This document shows, piece by piece, positions 8,823 to 16,191 of a stretch of DNA of 41,293 nt. Positions within the stretch are counted from its first letter, which is position 1; each line of letters opens with the position of its first letter. Location: assembly GCA_002319815.1 (NCBI GenBank), contig DCFR01000085.1, forward strand, positions 1 through 41,293, written 5' to 3'. Source of the DNA: Megamonas sp. UBA1799. GTDB taxonomy: Bacteria; Bacillota; Negativicutes; Selenomonadales; Selenomonadaceae. The notes below the pieces were generated by a model. The model was not told the DNA's origin. It ran no database searches and was given only the letters and a program-made list of their open reading frames with translations. The position numbers and the translations under genes were made by a program.

Positions 8823-9492
8823 AAGCAGACTCCTTTAACGTAGAATGGAAAAACTCTTGGGCATATTTTTGTGGGGAACATATATGGCCGGCCCCATGGG
8901 CAAAATGGTAAATTTGAGTTGAGTTTTTTATTGCTGCATCCAGATTGTGTTCCACGGAAAGAATTGTAAGTTGTTGCTTGATGTTTAATTCTTTTAAAAT
9001 AGTGTAAATCTTTTTTTGATTTTTTAAATCAACGCCGGTAGACGGTTCATCTAAAATTACCAGGTCTGGTTCTCCAATCAAGGCGCGTGCTAAAGCTATG
9101 CGTTGTGTTTGACCGCCGGACAAGGTATCCATCAGGCAATTTTTAAATGGCAACATATCTGTTTGCTGCAAAACATTTTCGATAATTGTATTGGTTTTAA
9201 TTTTTAATAGTTTGCGATAAGCATTTAAAACTTCATAAACGGTAATCGGAAAACCAATTTGAGAAAAATTTGTTTTTTGAGCTACGTAGCGGATGCTTTT
9301 GGCGTTTATTTGAATCGTGCCGCTGTCAGGATGAAGAAAGCCTAATAGGAGATGCAATAACGTGCTTTTTCCACAGCCGTTTTCTCCAACAATTGATATA
9401 TAATCTCCTTTTGATACGGTCAGGCAAAGATCGTTCAAAATATAAGGCGGTTGTGTAGTATAGGAAAAATAAACATGATCAATTTTTAACAT
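8809..9492 (-). CDS. znuC: Zinc ABC transporter ATPase ZnuC
   Basis: Cytoplasmic ATPase that powers ZnuAB-mediated metal import. Walker A GENGCGKSTLL (about 35-45), signature LSGGQTQRIALARAL, Walker B LVILDEPSTGVD and the switch histidine in LSVEHNLD are all present; length 227 aa is normal. ATG 9492 has AAGGGA 6 nt upstream; the frame extends further 5' to 9570 without any ribosome site, so I discard that extension. First gene of znuC-znuB-zur. Its promoter at 9678-9712 implies a leader of about 180 nt that contains the hairpin 9598-9637. Confidence 0.93.
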   Translation of the reverse strand: MLKIDHVYFSYTTQPPYILNDLCLTVSKGDYISIVGENGCGKSTLLHLLLGFLHPDSGTIQINAKSIRYVAQKTNFSQIGFPITVYEVLNAYRKLLKIKTNTIIENVLQQTDMLPFKNCLMDTLSGGQTQRIALARALIGEPDLVILDEPSTGVDLKNQKKIYTILKELNIKQQLTILSVEHNLDAAIKNSTQIYHFAHGAGHICSPQKYAQEFFHSTLKESAYVTI

Positions 9493-9597
9493 AATATCCC
9501 TTCTTTGCAGTTGATCCGGATGATGAAGCCGCTCTGATACACCTGTCGCTGCAGACGACGGTATGGACAAAGCAATTTAATCCATTAGTAAGCCCGG

Positions 9598-9637
9598 CCT
9601 TGGTTCAGACGGCGTTAAATTATTGTCTGAACTAAGG
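9598..9637. repeat. Hairpin in the znuC leader / znuA upstream region
   Basis: Inverted repeat with 13-nt arms (9598-9610 and 9625-9637, one mismatch) around a 14-nt loop. On the plus strand it is followed by TTTTATTTA and looks like a terminator, yet no plus-strand gene lies upstream. On the minus strand it falls inside the predicted 5' leader of znuC mRNA and could influence its stability or expression. Confidence 0.6.
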
Positions 9638-9651
9638 TTTTATTTATCTGT

Positions 9652-9680
9652 TTGACAAAAACACCCTCTGGTAGTACATT
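9652..9680 (+). promoter_or_regulatory. Predicted znuA promoter
   Basis: A perfect -35 TTGACA (9652-9657), a 17-bp spacer and -10 TACATT (9675-9680, 4/6). The start site would be near 9687, placing the palindrome 9691-9711 at about +5 to +25, a classic position for repression. Confidence 0.6.
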
Positions 9681-9712
9681 ATATTATAAATGCAATTGGG
9701 ATGCAATTGCAA
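9678..9712 (-). promoter_or_regulatory. Predicted znuC-znuB-zur promoter
   Basis: On the minus strand two overlapping TATAAT boxes (9683-9688 and 9678-9683) are matched by TTGCAA (9707-9712, 18-bp spacing) or TTGCAT (9701-9706, 17-bp spacing) as -35. The boxes overlap both the znuA promoter and the palindromic operator, so one bound repressor could shut both directions. Confidence 0.6.
9691..9711. promoter_or_regulatory. Candidate Zur operator
   Basis: Perfect 7-bp inverted repeat TGCAATT-N7-AATTGCA, also readable as two ATGCAATTG direct repeats 11 bp apart. It lies in the shared znuA/znuC promoter region. It differs from the Bacillus Zur consensus (TCGTAAT-N-ATTACGA), so its assignment to Zur is by position only. 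Confidence 0.55.
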
Positions 9713-9735
9713 ATGAAAAATTAGGAGTGGGGAAT

Positions 9736-10647
9736 ATGTTTAAAAAAATCTTTTACAGTATTTTCGTTATGTGTCTGATGTTGAGCTTTAGCGGATGCGA
9801 TGGGGAGAACACGGCGCCAAGCGATACAGATAAAAGTAAAGTTCGTGTCAGCGTAAGTTTTGATGCGATGCGTGAGTTTGTTCAGGCAGTGGGGAAAGAC
9901 AAAGTGACTGTATCGGTCATTATTCCGGATGGAACCGAACCGCATGAGTTTGAACCAAAGGCTGAAGATTTGAAAAATATGAGCAAGGCACAAGTCTTTG
10001 TTTATAATGGGCTGGGTATGGAGCCATGGGCAAAGCAAGCGATTGCGGCAGCTAAAAATCAAAAATTAATTACGGTGGAAGCATCGAAGGGGGTTGAGCC
10101 AATTCAAAATACGGATGCAGATGAGATAAAAGAGCATGGACCTCAAGATCCGCATAGCTGGTTAAGTTTAAAAAATGCCGTTATTGAAGTCAATAATATC
10201 AAGAATGCTTTGGTACAGGCAGATCCGACGAATAAAGATTACTATGAAAAGAATTGTACAGAATATACGACACGGCTCAATCAGTTGTATCAACAATATC
10301 AGGATAAGTTCGCGAAAGCTGGGAGAAAAGATTTTGTGACCGGGCATGCAGCTTTTTCATATTTCTGTCGTGATTTCGGGCTGCAGCAAAACAGCGTAGA
10401 AGATGTATTTGCTGCAGGCGAACCTACAGCGGCTAAATTGGCTGAATTAGTCGAGTATAGCCGGCAACATCAGGTGCATATTATTTTTGTTGAGGATATG
10501 GTAAGCCCGGAAGTTTCAAAAACGTTAGCGGATGAAGTCGGGGCTAAAGTTCAGACGATTTATACGATTGAGAGTCAGGAAGATCATAAAACCTACTTGG
10601 AACGTATGCAGGCAAATTTGGAAAAAATATATTCCAGTTTACAATGA
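9736..10647 (+). CDS. znuA: Zinc-binding lipoprotein ZnuA/AdcA
   Basis: High-affinity metal-binding component of the ZnuABC importer, anchored outside the membrane as a lipoprotein: signal peptide FKKIFYSIFVMCLMLSFSGC with lipobox Cys about residue 21. Cluster A-1 fold markers are present: PDGTEPHEFEP (first His), GPQDPHSWLS (second His), VTGHAAFSYFCRDFGL (third His) and FVEDMVSPEVSKTLADE. The histidine-rich loop typical of many ZnuA proteins is reduced to a short acidic segment with one His. ATG 9736 has TAGGAG about 9 nt upstream; the frame opens further to a TTG inside the promoter, which is rejected. Divergent from znuC with a shared operator. Zinc is favoured over manganese by the linked Zur-like regulator, but not proven. 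Confidence 0.92.
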   Translation: MFKKIFYSIFVMCLMLSFSGCDGENTAPSDTDKSKVRVSVSFDAMREFVQAVGKDKVTVSVIIPDGTEPHEFEPKAEDLKNMSKAQVFVYNGLGMEPWAKQAIAAAKNQKLITVEASKGVEPIQNTDADEIKEHGPQDPHSWLSLKNAVIEVNNIKNALVQADPTNKDYYEKNCTEYTTRLNQLYQQYQDKFAKAGRKDFVTGHAAFSYFCRDFGLQQNSVEDVFAAGEPTAAKLAELVEYSRQHQVHIIFVEDMVSPEVSKTLADEVGAKVQTIYTIESQEDHKTYLERMQANLEKIYSSLQ

Positions 10648-10730
10648 TAAAAAGCTGAAAGAAATTGTGGGGAATGTGCCGGTATTAACAAACGGCTGCA
10701 TTGAGTAAAGAGAAAAAATAATATAACGTG

Positions 10731-10779
10731 AAAATGCCCCATATCTCTTGGCTGTGAAGAGATGTGAGGCATTTTTTGT
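10731..10779. terminator. Bidirectional terminator znuA / malY
   Basis: Imperfect long hairpin (AAAATGCC with GGCATTTT outside, ATCTCTT with AAGAGAT inside) followed by six T on the plus strand. It lies between convergent znuA and malY. Confidence 0.85.
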
Positions 10780-10816
10780 TACCTATATAGAGTCATATTA
10801 AATGATAAAATGAGTT

Positions 10817-11995
10817 TTATAAGGTTTTAAAAGCGCGGGCAAGCTGCTGCAGGCCTTTTTCTAAAGTTTCCCAGGGACAGGCGATATTGATGCGCTGAAA
10901 GCCGGAGCCTTCACGGCCAAAAATGTGACCGCTGTCCAGCCACAGCCGGGCATCGTTTTTGATATGGGCATCCAGGGCTTCGTCGGTCATTCCGTAAGCG
11001 TGAAAATCAAGCCAGAGCAGATAGGTGCCTTCGGGTTCAACAAGGCGGATCTTTGGCAGTTCTGCCGCCAGGAACTGGCGGGTGCGGCAAAGATTTTGTT
11101 CCAGATAGGCGCGCAGTTCGTTTAGCCAGGGCAGTCCGCCGGTATATGCGGCTTGCGCTGCAAAGTAGCCCAGCGCATTGGGCTCGTCATAACCGCTGGC
11201 AGAAAGAGCGGCGCGGAACTGACGCCGCAGCGTCTGGTTTTCAATAAAAATGTTGGATATTTGCAGTCCGGCCAGATTGAAGGTCTTGCTCGGCGAGGTG
11301 CAGAGAATGGTCTGCGCCGCCAGTTCCGGCGTGAGAGAGGGAAATATAGTATGCGTAAAGCCGGGACGGATAAATTCATGATGAATTTCGTCGGCGACGA
11401 TGATCACCTGGTGCTGCCGGCAGATCTGTCTGATGCGTTCCAGTTCGGCTTTTGTCCACACGCGGCCAACCGGGTTATGCGGGCTGCAAAGTAAAAAAAG
11501 TTTTACTTTTTGACGAATGATTTTTTCTTCAAAATCAGCAAAATCAATCGCATAGCGGCCATCCTTATATTGCAGCGGGTTTTCAATTACACGGCGCTGA
11601 TTTTGCCGGATGGAAGCGGCAAAAGGATAATAGACCGGCGGTTGGATGAGGATGGCGTCGCCGGGGTGCGTAAAGGCGCGTATCGCTGTGCAGATGGCAA
11701 ATACAACGCCGGGCGTGATGACCAGCGAGCCTTTTTGCGGCGTCCAGCCGTGCTGTGTCTGAAACCAGTTTTGCAGAACGTCGCGATAGTCATTTTTGAC
11801 ATTCGTATAGCCAAAAATGCCATGACGACTGTGTGCGGTAAGCGCCTCGATAATCACGGGCGCTGTCGGGAAATCCATATCGGCAACCCAGAAGGGGAGC
11901 ACATCCGGTGCGTAGCCGCGCTCGGCGGTGAAGTCGTATTTCAGGCAGGCGGTGTTGTGCCGGTCGGTAATCCGGTCAAAATCGTATGTGTTCAT
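10817..11995 (-). CDS. malY: MalY/PatB-type PLP-dependent C-S lyase (cystathionine beta-lyase)
   Basis: Aminotransferase class I/II fold enzyme that cleaves cystathionine or cysteine conjugates to a thiol, pyruvate and ammonia. The N-terminus (FDRITDRHNTACLKYD and LPFWVADMDFPT) is diagnostic for the MalY/PatB group. Asp202 in VADEIHHEF and the Schiff-base Lys237 in CTSPSKTFNLAGLQ are intact. Length 392 aa is normal. ATG 11995 has GGAGG 6 nt upstream. It is 14 bp downstream of metC on the same strand, so the two lyases are cotranscribed. PatB-type enzymes also act on aminoethylcysteine, cystine or S-methylcysteine, so the true substrate is open. Confidence 0.92.
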   Translation of the reverse strand: MNTYDFDRITDRHNTACLKYDFTAERGYAPDVLPFWVADMDFPTAPVIIEALTAHSRHGIFGYTNVKNDYRDVLQNWFQTQHGWTPQKGSLVITPGVVFAICTAIRAFTHPGDAILIQPPVYYPFAASIRQNQRRVIENPLQYKDGRYAIDFADFEEKIIRQKVKLFLLCSPHNPVGRVWTKAELERIRQICRQHQVIIVADEIHHEFIRPGFTHTIFPSLTPELAAQTILCTSPSKTFNLAGLQISNIFIENQTLRRQFRAALSASGYDEPNALGYFAAQAAYTGGLPWLNELRAYLEQNLCRTRQFLAAELPKIRLVEPEGTYLLWLDFHAYGMTDEALDAHIKNDARLWLDSGHIFGREGSGFQRINIACPWETLEKGLQQLARAFKTL

Positions 11996-12009
11996 AAAGG
12001 GCCTCCTTT

Positions 12010-13155
12010 TTATGATAAAGCCTGTTCCAGGTCAGCGATAAGGTCCTCGGCGTCTTCGATGCCGACGGATAAGCGCAGCAGCCGGTCATCTAGGCCGACA
12101 CGGGCCAAGAGCTCCGGTGGCGTCTCCTGATGCGTCTGTGCAATCGGGTAGGTAAGCAGGCTTTCTACGCCGCCAAGACTTTCGGCAAAACAGATCAGCT
12201 GCAGACGGCTCAGGGATTTTTGCGCCAGAGCGGCGCTGGTAACTTTGAATGAGATCATGGAGCCAAACCCGGTTGCTTGTTTTTGACTCAGGGCATAGGA
12301 GGGATGTTCGGGCAATCCCACATAATAGATATCGGTAACAAATGGCTGCTTTTTCAGCCATTGAGCAATTTTAAGTGCATTGGCGGCCTGCCGTTCAACA
12401 CGCAGCCCAAGCGTTTTCAAACTGCGCAGCATAAGCCAACTGTCAAAGGGGCCCAGACTGGCGCCTTCGGATTTGTAGATAAGTTCGAGAGCGACCCGGT
12501 CAGCCTCGCCTTTGTTTCCGGCGGCGGCAATAACAAAACCGGCAATAATGTCATTGTGTCCGCCAAGGTATTTTGTGCCGCTGTGTACCACCAGATCGGC
12601 GCCCAAAGTCAGCGGTTTCTGAAAATGCGGCGAAAGAAAAGTGTTATCGACGATCAAACGAGCGCCGCTTGTGTGCGCCAGTTGGCTGAGTGCCTGAATG
12701 TCGCTGACCATCATCATGGGGTTCGATGGCGTTTCTACGTAAATGCCGCGGGTATTAGGCCGCAGGTGCTGGCTGACCAACCGGATATCGGAAGTATCAA
12801 TATATTCAAAGGTAATGCCATAGCGACTGTAAACACAGTTGCAGAGACGGACTGTACCGCCGTAGAGGTCCTCGGAAAGCAGTACGTGATCTCCGGGCTG
12901 AAATAGTTTCAATACGGCGCCGATGGCCGCCATGCCAGAAGAAAAAGCCCAACATCGTTCGCCTTCTTCCAGCAAGGCCAAGGATTTCTCAAGGGATTCA
13001 CGCGTCGGATTGGAGGACCGGCTGTAGTCATAGCCGGTACTTTGCCGGAATCCGGGATGACGAAAGGTTGCTGTTTGATAAATGGGCTGACTGATGGCGC
13101 CGGTAGTTTTATCCCAGCTTTGATACCCATGTACTTCTCTGGTAATAGCTTTCAT
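12010..13155 (-). CDS. metC: Cys/Met-metabolism PLP enzyme (cystathionine gamma-synthase / beta-lyase type)
   Basis: Trans-sulphuration enzyme of the MetB/MetC/MGL family, 381 aa. Family markers: YQTATF, YDYSRSSNPTR (phosphate site), FSSGMAAIGAVL, SEDLYGGT, VETPSNPMM, DNTF, and Schiff-base Lys195 in HSGTKYLGGHND. Motifs alone do not cleanly separate gamma-synthase, beta-lyase and gamma-lyase. Pairing with a MalY-type lyase makes a role in Cys/Met interconversion or H2S/thiol release likely; the symbol is tentative. Start: ATG 13155 with AGGAGG 8 nt upstream, rather than the TTG at 13173, which lies inside the ribosome site. Expression should start at the consensus promoter 13221-13249, with a palindrome between promoter and gene. 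Confidence 0.9.
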   Translation of the reverse strand: MKAITREVHGYQSWDKTTGAISQPIYQTATFRHPGFRQSTGYDYSRSSNPTRESLEKSLALLEEGERCWAFSSGMAAIGAVLKLFQPGDHVLLSEDLYGGTVRLCNCVYSRYGITFEYIDTSDIRLVSQHLRPNTRGIYVETPSNPMMMVSDIQALSQLAHTSGARLIVDNTFLSPHFQKPLTLGADLVVHSGTKYLGGHNDIIAGFVIAAAGNKGEADRVALELIYKSEGASLGPFDSWLMLRSLKTLGLRVERQAANALKIAQWLKKQPFVTDIYYVGLPEHPSYALSQKQATGFGSMISFKVTSAALAQKSLSRLQLICFAESLGGVESLLTYPIAQTHQETPPELLARVGLDDRLLRLSVGIEDAEDLIADLEQALS

Positions 13156-13179
13156 AAGCAATGCCTCCTGCAATATCGT

Positions 13180-13216
13180 GTACTTAATTCATATATAAAA
13201 AGTATGAATTAAGTAC
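13180..13216. promoter_or_regulatory. 14-bp-arm palindrome at +1 of metC-malY (candidate operator)
   Basis: Perfect inverted repeat GTACTTAATTCATA (13180-13193) and TATGAATTAAGTAC (13203-13216) with a 9-nt AT spacer. It begins about 5 bp past the -10 box of the metC promoter, covering the transcription start. No U-tract follows in either direction, so it is more likely a repressor site (for sulphur or methionine control) than a terminator. Confidence 0.65.
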
Positions 13217-13220
13217 TTTT

Positions 13221-13249
13221 ATTATAAATAAGCGTTCGGGTCTTGTCAA
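13221..13249 (-). promoter_or_regulatory. Consensus sigma-A promoter of metC-malY
   Basis: On the minus strand TTGACA (13244-13249), exactly 17 bp, then TATAAT (13221-13226): both hexamers perfect. Such a strong promoter with a palindrome directly downstream suggests tight repression. Confidence 0.85.
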
Positions 13250-13262
13250 TGTTAAGGAAAAT

Positions 13263-13329
13263 AAATTTGGCTGGCGTGTAGCTGAAGTGCAGAAGGCGTT
13301 TTAATGCAGCCTGAATTTCAGCCAAATTT
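13263..13329. repeat. Inverted repeat in the metC / methyltransferase divergent region
   Basis: Perfect 11-bp outer arms AAATTTGGCTG (13263-13273) and CAGCCAAATTT (13319-13329) enclose 45 bp with smaller GCTG/CAGC complementarity. It lies upstream of both divergent promoters and has no U-tract. Together with the two promoters this accounts for most of the 371-bp gap 13156-13526; 13330-13410 shows nothing I can name. Confidence 0.55.
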
Positions 13330-13412
13330 CCCTAGGGATTTAGTTGCTCTTTATGAATCGCTGATCGAGGCGGACGTGTTAGAGCAAGGTTATTATTTGG
13401 ATAAAATTATAC

Positions 13413-13440
13413 TTGACATATCAAAATAATATGTTATTAT
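13413..13440 (+). promoter_or_regulatory. Predicted promoter of the methyltransferase-ABC operon, with internal palindrome
   Basis: TTGACA (13413-13418), 16-bp spacer, TATTAT (13435-13440). The inverted repeat ACATAT-N7-ATATGT (13416-13434) fills the space between the two boxes and may be an operator. Downstream, the leader holds a 7-bp hairpin TGCTAAG (13469-13475) with CTTAGCA (13494-13500), before the ribosome site. Confidence 0.6.
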
Positions 13441-13526
13441 AGGCTTTATAAAACAAATTAAACCTATCTGCTAAGTATGAATAAGAAAACCTGCTTAGCA
13501 CAGCAATTATTTTGGAGGGATATTTT

Positions 13527-14522
13527 ATGGGACAGTCAAAAAAAGAACTTGTAAAAGCAGCGTTGGATCTGCAGCCGGTCGACCGGGTGCCGGTGGGATT
13601 CTGGTTTCATTTTTTATCCGGTCCGGAGACGGCAGACGCCTTGGCGAATCCGGCCGCAGCGGAGGCTAATGTCGCCGGCCATCAAAAATTCTATGCGTCG
13701 TTTCATCCCGATTTTGTGAAGATCATGACCGACGGTTATTTCCGTTATCCGCATCCGGCGTTGGCAGCCGTGCGTACGGCAGAGGACTTTGGTCGTTTGC
13801 AGCCGCTGGGTTCCGGGCACGCCTGGATACGAAAACAGGTGGAATTCGTCAAACAGCTGCAGAAAATTTTTGGACAGGAAGTCCTGAGCTTTTATAATAT
13901 CTTTGCTCCGGCGCGTGTTTTAGAATGGTCGCTGCCGTCCGGTTCCAAAACGCGATTGGGCGATTGGATTGCGGCGGATCGGGAAGCAGTGAAGCGCGGT
14001 CTGTCCGTGCTGGCAGAGGATATAGCGGCTCTGGCACGGGCGGTTATCGCCGAAGGCGGGGCAACGGGAATCTATTTCAGCGTGCAGAATATCGATGATC
14101 CCCGGGTGACACAGGCGGTTTATGATGAAGTATTTGCGCCGGGAGAGAAATATATTCAGACGGCGGCCAATGCCGTCAGCAAGTACAATATCCTTCATAT
14201 TTGCGGCTATGAAGGGCATCACAATGATCTCAGCTGGTATGCTGATTATCCGGCTAAGGCAATTAACTGGGCGGTGCAAGTTGAAAAGATTCCTCTGGAG
14301 CAAGGGAAAAAGATTTTCGGCGGCCGGGCGGTGATCGGCGGATTTGGCAATACAAAAGCCGATCTTTTGTATACGGGAAGCCAGGAGGCGGTTCAGGCAG
14401 AGACAAGGGCTCTGCTGCAGCATGCCGGTCGTACGGGAGTAATTCTCGGCGCCGACTGCACGGTTCCGGGAGATATTGATCTTCGACGGTTGGAATGGGT
14501 GCGCGAGGCAGCGCGAGCGTAA
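13527..14522 (+). CDS. URO-D/MtaA superfamily protein, probable zinc methyltransferase
   Basis: TIM-barrel protein of the uroporphyrinogen decarboxylase superfamily, 331 aa. It opens with KKELVKAALDLQPVDRVPVG as these proteins do. The decisive feature is the zinc signature H-x-C...C of MtaA/CmuA-type methyltransferases: His224 and Cys226 in LHICGYEG and Cys311 in LGADCTVPGDI. Haem-pathway HemE enzymes lack this motif, so I infer transfer of a methyl group to or from a thiol or corrinoid partner, not haem synthesis. No corrinoid protein is encoded nearby. ATG 13527 has GGAGGG 8 nt upstream; the TTG at 13512 lies in that site. It is 32 bp before an amino-acid ABC importer and divergent from two C-S lyases, so a role in handling methylated sulphur compounds is plausible but unproven. 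Confidence 0.8.
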   Translation: MGQSKKELVKAALDLQPVDRVPVGFWFHFLSGPETADALANPAAAEANVAGHQKFYASFHPDFVKIMTDGYFRYPHPALAAVRTAEDFGRLQPLGSGHAWIRKQVEFVKQLQKIFGQEVLSFYNIFAPARVLEWSLPSGSKTRLGDWIAADREAVKRGLSVLAEDIAALARAVIAEGGATGIYFSVQNIDDPRVTQAVYDEVFAPGEKYIQTAANAVSKYNILHICGYEGHHNDLSWYADYPAKAINWAVQVEKIPLEQGKKIFGGRAVIGGFGNTKADLLYTGSQEAVQAETRALLQHAGRTGVILGADCTVPGDIDLRRLEWVREAARA

Positions 14523-14554
14523 GGGAAACGATGAAAGTAAAGGAGATGGGACCA

Positions 14555-15421
14555 ATGATTTTTTCACATGCAAAAAAGTTTTTGAGTCTGACGCTGGCCG
14601 CAGTATTCATGGCCGGACTGGCTGGCTGTGGTAATAGCAAGGACGAAGCTGCGGCTTCGCCGAACGGCAGTCCAAAGGTGGTGCGCGTGGCGCATACGCA
14701 ATATTATGTTCCGTATGATTTTGTCAATGACAACGGGGAGTCGGATGGTTTTGAAGTAGCCGTTATGAAGGAAGTTGCCAAACTTTTACCACAGTATCAG
14801 TTCGAATTTGTGCCTACTTCTGATGATGATCTTTTAATCGGCGTTGGATCCGGTAAGTACGATGTGGGCACCAAGGGCGCCTGGTTTACGGAAAGCCGCC
14901 GGGATAAGTTCCTTTTTCCCAAACATCCGGTTTCTGCCAGTATCATTGGCTTGACTTTCCGTAAAGAGAACGCCGGGCAGATTCATGATATGGAATCTTT
15001 TGCGCAGTTCAGCGGCAAATTGGTACCGATTGCACCGCAAAATGCGCAATATGCTGTCATTGAGAATTTTAATAAAGAACATGCGGCAACCCCGGTGAAA
15101 TTAATATCTTCAGAGGAGTTCAATCTGGCGGATGCTTATACCTGGATTCTGGAGGGCCGCTATGACGCTTATCTTGACATTGAACTTTCTTATAAGAATA
15201 ATGTTGAAAAGGAAACGGGGCCTTATCATAAATTTGCTGATCAGCTTAGTTATGTAAGGTATCAGGCGATTCCTACGTATCCGCTTTTCAATAAAAAAGA
15301 TAAGCAGCTGGCAGCAGATTATGACAAGGCGATTGAGGAGCTGCAGGCAAATGGCCGGTATGCCGAGCTGGAGCAGCAATATTTTGGTGAAGATATTCTG
15401 CAGTATGTGAAATCGAAGTAG
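14555..15421 (+). CDS. Amino-acid ABC transporter substrate-binding lipoprotein
   Basis: Family 3 solute-binding protein, 288 aa, exported and lipid-anchored: signal FLSLTLAAVFMAGLAGC with the Cys about residue 24. The mature part starts KVVRVAHTQYYVPYDFV and has the bilobal layout of polar amino-acid receptors (GVGSGKYDVG, ILEGRYDAYLDIELSY). The usual segment before the hinge is replaced by GTKGAWFTESRRDKFLFP, so ligand specificity may be unusual. ATG 14555 is preferred (AGGAG 9 nt upstream); ATG 14531 in frame would add eight residues. Cotranscribed with two different permeases and an ATPase. Two distinct permease subunits recall the Bacillus TcyJKLMN cystine system; with the C-S lyases nearby a sulphur amino acid is my favoured ligand (inference). 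Confidence 0.85.
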   Translation: MIFSHAKKFLSLTLAAVFMAGLAGCGNSKDEAAASPNGSPKVVRVAHTQYYVPYDFVNDNGESDGFEVAVMKEVAKLLPQYQFEFVPTSDDDLLIGVGSGKYDVGTKGAWFTESRRDKFLFPKHPVSASIIGLTFRKENAGQIHDMESFAQFSGKLVPIAPQNAQYAVIENFNKEHAATPVKLISSEEFNLADAYTWILEGRYDAYLDIELSYKNNVEKETGPYHKFADQLSYVRYQAIPTYPLFNKKDKQLAADYDKAIEELQANGRYAELEQQYFGEDILQYVKSK

Positions 15422-15454
15422 TTTTGCGGCAGAATCGAGAAGGGAGAAAAGAGA

Positions 15455-16189
15455 ATGCGCCCATTTGACCCGTCTTTTATTTGGGCGGTAATCCCAGCAT
15501 TGCTGCCGTTTTTATCAGTAACGCTGGCTGTGGTGGCCGGGACGCTTTTCTTTGGTTCGCTTTTGGGCGGACTGTTGGCGGCCGGTCAGGTTAGCGGCGG
15601 ACGGATGGTCCGCCGGCTGGCCCGGGCTTATATTTATCTGGTCCGCTGTACGCCGCCGATTGTCATGCTGTTCATTGTGTTTTATGGTCTGCCAAAGTTT
15701 TTTATGGAAGTTTTTTCGCTGGATATCAATGCCTGGGATAAGATTGTATATGTCTGGATTAGTTTTACGCTGTTGTTTGCTGCTCCAATATCTGAGGTTA
15801 TGCGTTCATCATATCTGGCCGTAGACCACGGGCAATATGAAGCTGCGGTGAGCATTGGCCTTTCGCCGCGGCAGGCATTTTTGCATATCATGCTTTCACA
15901 GGCTGCCGTGGTGGCGCTGCCCAATTTTGGCAACGCGGTTATTTCACTTATGAAAGAAGGATCGCTCGCCTATACGATTGGTTTGGTCGATCTTATTGGC
16001 AAGGGACAGCTTATTATTTCGGTTCATTATGGCGCTCGGGCGCTGGAAACATATCTGGCGTTGACACTTATTTATCTGGTGCTTACGCTGGGGGTAGAAC
16101 AGTTATTTTCCTTTCTGGAACATCGTTTTTCCGGATTGCCGCCGTCCGATGCCGTCTGGCATCCGGTAAAACCGGGCGGGGAGGTATAA
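15455..16189 (+). CDS. Amino-acid ABC transporter permease (first subunit)
   Basis: HisMQ/TcyL-type inner-membrane permease, 244 aa, with about five helices. The early segment VRCTPPIVMLFIVFYGLP matches the conserved RGTP/Q region of polar amino-acid permeases, and the cytoplasmic EAA loop is present (YEAAVSIGLSPRQAFLHI). ATG 15455 is preceded by AAGGGAG. It follows the binding protein by 33 bp and is followed 2 bp later by a second, different permease, so the channel is probably a heterodimer. Confidence 0.9.
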   Translation: MRPFDPSFIWAVIPALLPFLSVTLAVVAGTLFFGSLLGGLLAAGQVSGGRMVRRLARAYIYLVRCTPPIVMLFIVFYGLPKFFMEVFSLDINAWDKIVYVWISFTLLFAAPISEVMRSSYLAVDHGQYEAAVSIGLSPRQAFLHIMLSQAAVVALPNFGNAVISLMKEGSLAYTIGLVDLIGKGQLIISVHYGARALETYLALTLIYLVLTLGVEQLFSFLEHRFSGLPPSDAVWHPVKPGGEV

Positions 16190-16191
16190 GC

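Noticed and set aside
9598..9637. Plain terminator for a plus-strand transcript
   Set aside because: There is no plus-strand gene upstream between 7208 and 9598; recorded instead as a leader/intergenic hairpin.
13156..13526. A riboswitch (S-box, T-box or cobalamin) in the metC/methyltransferase gap
   Set aside because: None of the conserved cores (for example the S-box kink-turn region or a B12 box) could be found; the structure seen is explained by palindromes and promoters.
13527..14522. Annotation as HemE uroporphyrinogen decarboxylase
   Set aside because: The H-x-C...C zinc signature and the transport/sulphur neighbours fit the MtaA/CmuA-like branch; no haem genes are nearby.
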